The notes under the pieces are model-generated. The model was given only the letters and a program-made list of their open reading frames with translations, did not search any database and had not been told where the DNA came from. From an uncultured Ruminococcus sp. (GTDB lineage Bacteria > Bacillota > Clostridia > Oscillospirales > Ruminococcaceae), in contig ONAI01000011.1 of the NCBI GenBank assembly GCA_900315755.1, forward strand, positions 1 to 34,683: a stretch of 34,683 bases of DNA, given 5' to 3'. Below, piece by piece: positions 30,562 to 34,683 of this stretch (positions within the stretch are counted from its first letter, which is position 1; every line of letters begins with the position of its first letter). Both the position numbers and the translations under genes were made by a program.

Positions 30562-31419
30562 TTATTTTACTTTTACTATTTTTCTCCAGTCCGGAGCATT
30601 CTGGCGTGAAGCGATCATAGCACAGAATTTCAGAATACAAGTCGCATCATAAGTAGTAATTCTTCTGTTTCCGTCAACATCGCCATACATAAATAAATCG
30701 TCACTGACATCAATATTTATATTAGGATTCGAGAGATTAGAGCATACCTTAAGCATATATGTAGCATCAGTAACATCATATCTATTGTTATGTGTCACAT
30801 CTCCAAACTTTGGAACGTAATATATCTTATATGTAAACAGTTCCTGATTATTCCTTGTGTAAACAGTAACATCAGCTGACTTAGTGCCATAGCTGTCAAT
30901 ATCCTCAGCGCCTGCAAAAGCTGTTTCAAGGGAATCCGGCTTGCAGTAGCAGCTTTCTCCGATATTTTCAACGTTGCTTTCTGTTTTGTATTCGCCGTTT
31001 TCATCACGTTCAGCGATCTGATTTTCTTTGACTATTTCCACATTAAGCCCTTCAAGAGTAAGCGGATCATCCATATACACATAACGTCTTACAATAGGAG
31101 CCTCCTTAATAGAAAGTGTGTAAGTCTGACTCAGTGCCTGAACAGTTATATCGCTTGTAATAGTATCAGGAGTTTCACTCCATTTATAAAATGAACGCTC
31201 AGTATAATTATCAATATGTTTATCAAGTGAAGAGGTATCCACTTTGGAATAATTGATCTTCTTTCCGTCTTCAACTTTTAATCTTGTCATAACATTTCCA
31301 TCAAAATCAAGGAAAGTAATGGTATGAGTTACAGTGTCCTGAGCATTGGCATAGAACGGCATAGATGCCGAAGTCATTATCAGTGACATAATCGCAGCAA
31401 CTATCTTATTTTTTTTCAT
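30562..31419 (-). CDS. Secreted dockerin-bearing protein
   Basis: The start at 31419 behind GGGAGGATATT gives 285 residues with a signal peptide (KK, hydrophobic core, cleavage after YANA near 26). Next comes a beta-grasp repeat of the InlB/Flg_new kind (about 30-95: ITFLDFDGNVMTRLKVEDGKK), then a bacterial immunoglobulin-like region (about 98-200). The C-terminus is a dockerin: two EF-hand-like repeats, GDVTHNNRYDVTDATYMLK (206-224) and GDVDGNRRITTYDATCILK (246-264), with calcium ligands D207/N211/D218 and D247/D249/N251/D258. Dockerins plug proteins into cohesins of cellulosomes or cell-surface scaffolds. No catalytic or carbohydrate-binding domain is seen, so the role may be structural or adhesive. 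Third of three overlapping genes. Confidence 0.86.
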   Translation of the reverse strand: MKKNKIVAAIMSLIMTSASMPFYANAQDTVTHTITFLDFDGNVMTRLKVEDGKKINYSKVDTSSLDKHIDNYTERSFYKWSETPDTITSDITVQALSQTYTLSIKEAPIVRRYVYMDDPLTLEGLNVEIVKENQIAERDENGEYKTESNVENIGESCYCKPDSLETAFAGAEDIDSYGTKSADVTVYTRNNQELFTYKIYYVPKFGDVTHNNRYDVTDATYMLKVCSNLSNPNINIDVSDDLFMYGDVDGNRRITTYDATCILKFCAMIASRQNAPDWRKIVKVK

Positions 31420-31708
31420 AATATCCTCCCTTTGTCCTTTTGAGGTAAAACAATCTGCAATAATCCGAAAGTGACTGGCAAGAATCAACAAGATCAAGGT
31501 AATTCATGCGATAACACACGAAATTTGCAGAAATGATCTTCTCTGAATCTGATGAATAGGTATATACAGCATATAATATAACTTCATCATCCTCAATTTC
31601 ATCCAGTAAACCGGCCGCTTCCTGTTTATAGTCCTCGAAAAAATCTTCTATGACTGAAGCAGGATAAAAGCCGCAATACGAAGAATCAATATAAAGATCA
31701 ATGTCCAT
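31406..31708 (-). CDS. Small hypothetical protein overlapping the dockerin gene
   Basis: I do not recognise it. The start at 31708 behind GAAGGAG gives 100 residues (MDIDLYIDSSYCGFYPASVIEDFFEDYKQ...), acidic at first, without a signal peptide or membrane segment. The tail is basic (YLKRTKGGYYEKK). Its last 14 bp overlap the dockerin gene's start, and its first 11 bp overlap the end of the preceding small membrane protein. The close coupling suggests a shared transcript. Confidence 0.7.
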   Translation of the reverse strand: MDIDLYIDSSYCGFYPASVIEDFFEDYKQEAAGLLDEIEDDEVILYAVYTYSSDSEKIISANFVCYRMNYLDLVDSCQSLSDYCRLFYLKRTKGGYYEKK

Positions 31709-31910
31709 TGTTTTCTCCTTCAGACGATACAGCATCCTCATGTGCTGATTGTTCCAGGTCAGCATTTCCGGAAACGCTTTTCTGCTTACGCAAGCAATAC
31801 GTTAGAACACCAGATACGACAAAAGTCACAGTAAACAGAGCGAGTATTACAACAACACTCAAAGCATCGCCTCCGCCCGACAACATAATTGTAAGCATCC
31901 GCATATCCAC
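31698..31910 (-). CDS. Small single-pass membrane protein
   Basis: 70 residues starting at a GTG preceded by AAAAGGGG (8 bp spacing). A short outside segment is followed by one hydrophobic helix (about 17-40: ALSVVVILALFTVTFVVSGVLTY) and a positive stop sequence CLRKQK. A polar, acidic tail ends in SSEGENNGH. Family unknown. It is first of the three overlapping genes ending with the dockerin protein, directly behind a strong promoter. Confidence 0.66.
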   Translation of the reverse strand: MDMRMLTIMLSGGGDALSVVVILALFTVTFVVSGVLTYCLRKQKSVSGNADLEQSAHEDAVSSEGENNGH

Positions 31911-31932
31911 GAAATCAACCCCTTTTCATTAA

Positions 31933-31961
31933 ATTATAACACATTTAAGAATGAATGTCCA
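31933..31961 (-). promoter_or_regulatory. Promoter of the three-gene dockerin operon
   Basis: Minus strand TGGACA (31961-31956), 17-bp spacer, TATAAT (31938-31933) with an extended TGT before it. Confidence 0.82.
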
Positions 31962-32005
31962 TAGCTTTGAAAAAATAATTTTGTACTACAAAAAAATTAA
32001 AGTCC

Positions 32006-32034
32006 TTGACAAATAAGAAATCATGTGTTATAAT
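32006..32034 (+). promoter_or_regulatory. Promoter of tRNA-Leu
   Basis: Full consensus TTGACA (32006-32011), 17-bp spacer, TATAAT (32029-32034); start near 32041. Confidence 0.9.
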
Positions 32035-32047
32035 AAATAAGTTGATT

Positions 32048-32134
32048 GCCGCTGTGGTGGAATTGGCAGACACAAGGGACTTAAAATCCCTCGGTAGCAA
32101 TACCGTACCGGTTCAAGTCCGGTCAGCGGCACCA
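32048..32134 (+). tRNA. tRNA-Leu (anticodon UAA)
   Basis: 87 nt including an encoded CCA. The acceptor stem GCCGCTG pairs with CAGCGGC, the discriminator is A, and the anticodon arm AGGGA-CTTAAAA-TCCCT gives UAA at 32082-32084. A long variable arm (CGGTAGCAATACCG) marks a class II tRNA, and the T-arm is GTTCAAGTC. It is a single-gene unit with its own promoter and terminator. Confidence 0.97.
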
Positions 32135-32146
32135 GCGCAGAGCCTG

Positions 32147-32176
32147 CGCCCCCAATTCACGGGGGCGTTCGTTTTA
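32147..32176 (+). terminator. Terminator after tRNA-Leu
   Basis: Stem CGCCCCC / GGGGGCG (32147-32153 with 32161-32167), 7-nt loop, then TTCGTTTTA. A smaller hairpin, GCGCAGAGCCTGCGC, directly precedes it. Confidence 0.82.
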
Positions 32177-32196
32177 TACTCACAGCATTAATATAC

Positions 32197-32234
32197 AAAA
32201 AGGTGTGATGCCGCTAAGTGTATCACACCTTTTT
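32197..32234 (-). terminator. Terminator after the anti-sigma gene
   Basis: 13-bp stem AAAAAGGTGTGAT with its exact complement (32197-32209 and 32222-32234), 12-nt loop. Its U tract can serve either strand, but it sits 16 bp past the stop codon of the leftward gene. Confidence 0.85.
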
Positions 32235-32249
32235 ACTTATATCAGCATA

Positions 32250-33887
32250 TCAGCCGCCGAAATACAGTATTCTCCACTGATAATCTGTGTTTTTGCATAA
32301 TACGAAATATCCAGGTTCTGTTGAACCGTTATCATAGCCGGTTTGAGCTTTATAGGTATCGCCGTCAACATCAACTTTAGCTGTATCAGAATAATTATCG
32401 ACATAGATATTGAGTATCTCAGGATCATGCAGCATTTTCACATAATCAATACTGTTAAAATCATTGTCATTGGTATTAGTCAGTAAATACAGCTTGCCAT
32501 TATGCTGGATATAACGTGAAATATTAAGTTCATCATCATTGAACTGTTTCATCTCAAATTCATGACCATCGGGATACGCACTCCAGTCAGACGTAAGAGA
32601 TGGAGAATTGTGACTTTCATTCAGGCATGAATAATCCAGTTTTGTAAGCATGACGCTCGTTATATCATTAATGGATTTGAATCTGTCACTTTTAACCTTC
32701 GTGTATTCAAGTCTTATAGAATCAGACTGCTTATCACCGTTGATCTTAAATGAGATCTTGTCATTGTTATCAACTGCAACTCCGATACCTCTGAACAGAT
32801 TATAAACAGTTGCATAGCCATTAAACAACTGATTGATCTCCTGAATATCCTCTGCCGTAGCATCTCCGGAAGAAGTGCTGCTGTTCGGATCCTTAGGCTG
32901 GGAATTTGATGTAACATTACCGATGCGCCAATCTCCTGCAGCATTATCCCAAACAATGTTGAACGTCATATTTCCCGGCGAATCAGGTATCTGAGAATGA
33001 TAAATCCAAGTAGCAGTAATGCTGTTAGCATCCGCATCATATTCACCTGAGATCAGGATAGTATCTCCGAAATTAGGTCCTACTATGCCAGCTGTCACAT
33101 AGAGTTCGCCGTTATATTTCAGATATGCTGGAAATTCTTCACTCTTTATTTGCATAGAATCAAGCTCTTCTGTCAAATCACCGCCGTATACTTTATTATA
33201 CAGCTCATCAGCATGATCTTTTATCAGAGTATTTTCAATAGATTTTCTGATATTCTCAGGGTCAGAATAGACAGCATCAGTAACTTTGTAATACTCCATG
33301 AAGCTATTATCGTCGAACTGCGAAGTGTAATAAAAAGCCTTAATGTTACTGTCATGGTCAATAATATCACGCGTATAGCAAACTCTGAACATTGTAATGT
33401 AGTTGTTTACAAGTTCATTTGCAATAACGTCAGCGTCGATATTATCTTTGTTTACATTATTTGTAACTATCTCATTTTCAGAAACAGCTGTCGTAACATT
33501 TTCCGACACTGACTGAGTTGTTATTCTGCTCTCATCAGAAGTAGTTTCAGTTACAATTGCAGAGGCATTCTGCGATGTAGTATGCTTCGGATCAGATTTA
33601 GACATACTCCTGCCAAGTGCAAGACTTCCGCCTATACCGCCTGCAAGGAGCAGGAATGCTGCTGCAACCGCAGCATATTTGCTCCATATAGGTCTGTTGC
33701 AGCGTTCCACGCCTCTGACTTCTTCACTGAATTCATCTTCGTATCCTTTATTTATATTGTACTTTCTTTCACTCATAGCAAACATCCTGTCTTTTTCTTC
33801 TTCTGTTAGGATGGGGTAATTTGATGCTATACTATTGATGGTCTCATCATCAGGATCATCAAAAATATTGATTCTGTTTTTATTCAT
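32250..33887 (-). CDS. Membrane protein, probable anti-sigma factor and extracytoplasmic sensor
   Basis: 545 residues: an acidic cytoplasmic N-terminus (1-69), one membrane helix (about 70-92, YAAVAAAFLLLAGGIGGSLAL), a Ser/Thr-rich linker (to about 150), then a large outer region. The outer region appears to be two related domains of about 170 residues. Each has a hydrophilic tyrosine strand (AYLKYNGELYVTAG and RYIQHNGKLYLLTN) and ends in an FxxxxxxxxxxWRI strand (FNIVWDNAAGDWRIGNV and FVLCKNTDYQWRILYFGG). It lies 12 bp behind an ECF sigma factor gene, the usual arrangement for a cognate anti-sigma factor. No zinc-binding HxxxCxxC motif is present. The signal sensed is unknown. No RsgI-type carbohydrate-binding module is recognised. 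Confidence 0.72.
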   Translation of the reverse strand: MNKNRINIFDDPDDETINSIASNYPILTEEEKDRMFAMSERKYNINKGYEDEFSEEVRGVERCNRPIWSKYAAVAAAFLLLAGGIGGSLALGRSMSKSDPKHTTSQNASAIVTETTSDESRITTQSVSENVTTAVSENEIVTNNVNKDNIDADVIANELVNNYITMFRVCYTRDIIDHDSNIKAFYYTSQFDDNSFMEYYKVTDAVYSDPENIRKSIENTLIKDHADELYNKVYGGDLTEELDSMQIKSEEFPAYLKYNGELYVTAGIVGPNFGDTILISGEYDADANSITATWIYHSQIPDSPGNMTFNIVWDNAAGDWRIGNVTSNSQPKDPNSSTSSGDATAEDIQEINQLFNGYATVYNLFRGIGVAVDNNDKISFKINGDKQSDSIRLEYTKVKSDRFKSINDITSVMLTKLDYSCLNESHNSPSLTSDWSAYPDGHEFEMKQFNDDELNISRYIQHNGKLYLLTNTNDNDFNSIDYVKMLHDPEILNIYVDNYSDTAKVDVDGDTYKAQTGYDNGSTEPGYFVLCKNTDYQWRILYFGG

Positions 33888-33899
33888 CTCTGCACCTCC

Positions 33900-34463
33900 T
33901 TAATAACTGATACCGGATTCAAGCAGCAACGACCGCAGTTTTTCTCTTGCACGGCTGCTGCGCTTCTGTACATTTCCGGCTGTAAGTGAAACTGTTTTTG
34001 CGATCTCTTTAGCAGTTCTGTTGTAGAAATACTGTTGAATTATAATAGTTGAGTCAGGCTCTCCGAGTTCACTGATCTTACGCATAATTATACGATTCCG
34101 GTCACGATTCTCAGCATAGACATCAATTCTTTCATCAGACTGCGGTTCACGAAAATCATCGTCATCAATTGAAACTGATCTTCCATATCTAACCAAAAGT
34201 CTTCTGAAAGCGTCGATAGCTCTTCTTTTAGCAATTACACCTATAACCGGCTTGATATTTCCGTTTGTATCATTATCTTCCAAAAAACGGTAAACATCGG
34301 CAAAAACATCGCTGACACATTCTTCAATGTCCTCACGGCTGCCGCAGCTTCTCAGTTTACCGGCTGCGATAGCATAAACATAGTTACAGTATTCATCAAA
34401 CAACGCTCTTCTGCCCTTATCAGGAGATTGTTCAAGCAGTATACTTATCTCGTTATCAGTCAT
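33900..34463 (-). CDS. ECF-type RNA polymerase sigma factor
   Basis: 187 residues with sigma region 2 (about 10-90: ALFDEYCNYVYAIAAGKL, DIEECVSDVFADVYRFL, IGVIAKRRAIDAFRR) and region 4 (about 125-180: QYFYNRTAKEIAKTVSLTAGNVQKRSSRAREKLRSLL). Regions 1 and 3 are absent, as in ECF sigma factors. The linker (YGRSVSIDDDDFREPQSDER) is acidic. AGGGGTGAT precedes the ATG. It is co-transcribed with the downstream membrane protein, its likely inhibitor. The sequence upstream (34464-34589) shows no sigma-A promoter I would trust. Confidence 0.92.
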   Translation of the reverse strand: MTDNEISILLEQSPDKGRRALFDEYCNYVYAIAAGKLRSCGSREDIEECVSDVFADVYRFLEDNDTNGNIKPVIGVIAKRRAIDAFRRLLVRYGRSVSIDDDDFREPQSDERIDVYAENRDRNRIIMRKISELGEPDSTIIIQQYFYNRTAKEIAKTVSLTAGNVQKRSSRAREKLRSLLLESGISY

Positions 34464-34589
34464 TTATTTATCACCCCTATGACCACTGTTCTTAAAGCAG
34501 GATACGTATCAATTGCTTTCATAACACATAATCGAAGCCTTAACACATTATCAGACATATTTTTCAAAAAATCCGGCAAAAATAAAACC

Positions 34590-34618
34590 CATAAAAAATC
34601 TCCTCATATTGAGGAGAT
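34590..34618 (-). terminator. Intrinsic terminator at right edge
   Basis: 9-bp stem ATCTCCTCA / TGAGGAGAT (34598-34606 with 34610-34618). Read leftwards it is followed by six T (34598-34593), 4 bp after the stop codon of the partial gene. Confidence 0.85.
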
Positions 34619-34621
34619 CTT

Positions 34622-34681
34622 TTATCTGCGAAGATACTTTGATGTCTTCTTTTTCTTTTTTCTTTCATACATGATCTCATC
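34622..34681 (-). CDS. 3' end of an unidentified gene (cut by window edge)
   Basis: A frame open from the right edge ends in TAA at 34624-34622, just before a strong terminator in the right orientation. The visible tail is 19 residues, DEIMYERKKKKKTSKYLRR, strongly basic. Too little remains to name it. The terminator placement is the main evidence that it is a real gene. Confidence 0.5.
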   Translation of the reverse strand, partial: DEIMYERKKKKKTSKYLRR

Positions 34682-34683
34682 AG

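Noticed and set aside
32006-32191. 61-codon reading frame across the tRNA region
   Set aside because: It coincides with the tRNA-Leu gene and its promoter; no ribosome-binding site.

Overview
The window looks like a chromosomal segment of a fibre-degrading, strictly anaerobic Firmicute close to Ruminococcus (Oscillospiraceae). The evidence is moderate GC content, consensus sigma-A promoters with 17-bp spacers, a secreted protein with a dockerin module (the signature of cellulosome builders), an oxygen-sensitive class III ribonucleotide reductase, and a fermentative fumarate branch. Species assignment (for example the succinate-forming R. flavefaciens) is inference.

Left arm, + strand. lon (5' end outside the window), ysxC and lysA form one operon closed by a strong terminator. 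A promoter with a probable Rex operator then drives aconitase, NADP-isocitrate dehydrogenase and rex itself. After a 446-bp regulatory gap comes a compact operon (8417-18554): fumarase; an HdrB-HdrC-HdrA heterodisulfide-reductase-like module; an MvhD/FlxD-like electron-transfer subunit; two FlxC/FlxB-like iron-sulfur proteins; a FlxA-like NAD(P)H/FAD subunit; and a 2Fe-2S/2x[4Fe-4S] protein with a soluble fumarate-reductase flavoprotein. An AspT/SucE-family carrier follows. Read together, malate is dehydrated to fumarate, fumarate is reduced by a soluble Flx-Hdr-linked enzyme that may bifurcate electrons from NADH to fumarate and ferredoxin, and succinate may leave through the carrier. This is the most interesting protein system here.

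Middle. pyrE and a small membrane protein lie on the - strand behind a duplicated promoter segment. An anchored SGNH-like protein with degenerate catalytic blocks follows on the + strand, then nrdD-nrdG behind a promoter with a clear NrdR box. Next is an RNA-rich stretch: a 6S-like RNA on the - strand, a DUF1292 gene, and a free-standing transcript of about 640 nt (26124-26767) with its own promoter and terminator. That transcript carries four copies of a GAGUCC-centred motif separated by hairpins. I cannot place it in a known family, and it is the best candidate for an undescribed RNA.

Right arm, mostly - strand. rarA lies behind a YhfC-type membrane protease and a DUF3795 protein. glyA has its own promoter. 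Three overlapping genes follow, the last being the dockerin protein. A tRNA-Leu(UAA) sits on the + strand. An ECF sigma factor with a membrane-bound putative anti-sigma partner comes next, and the 3' tail of one more gene is at the edge. I found no insertion sequence, prophage or CRISPR array.
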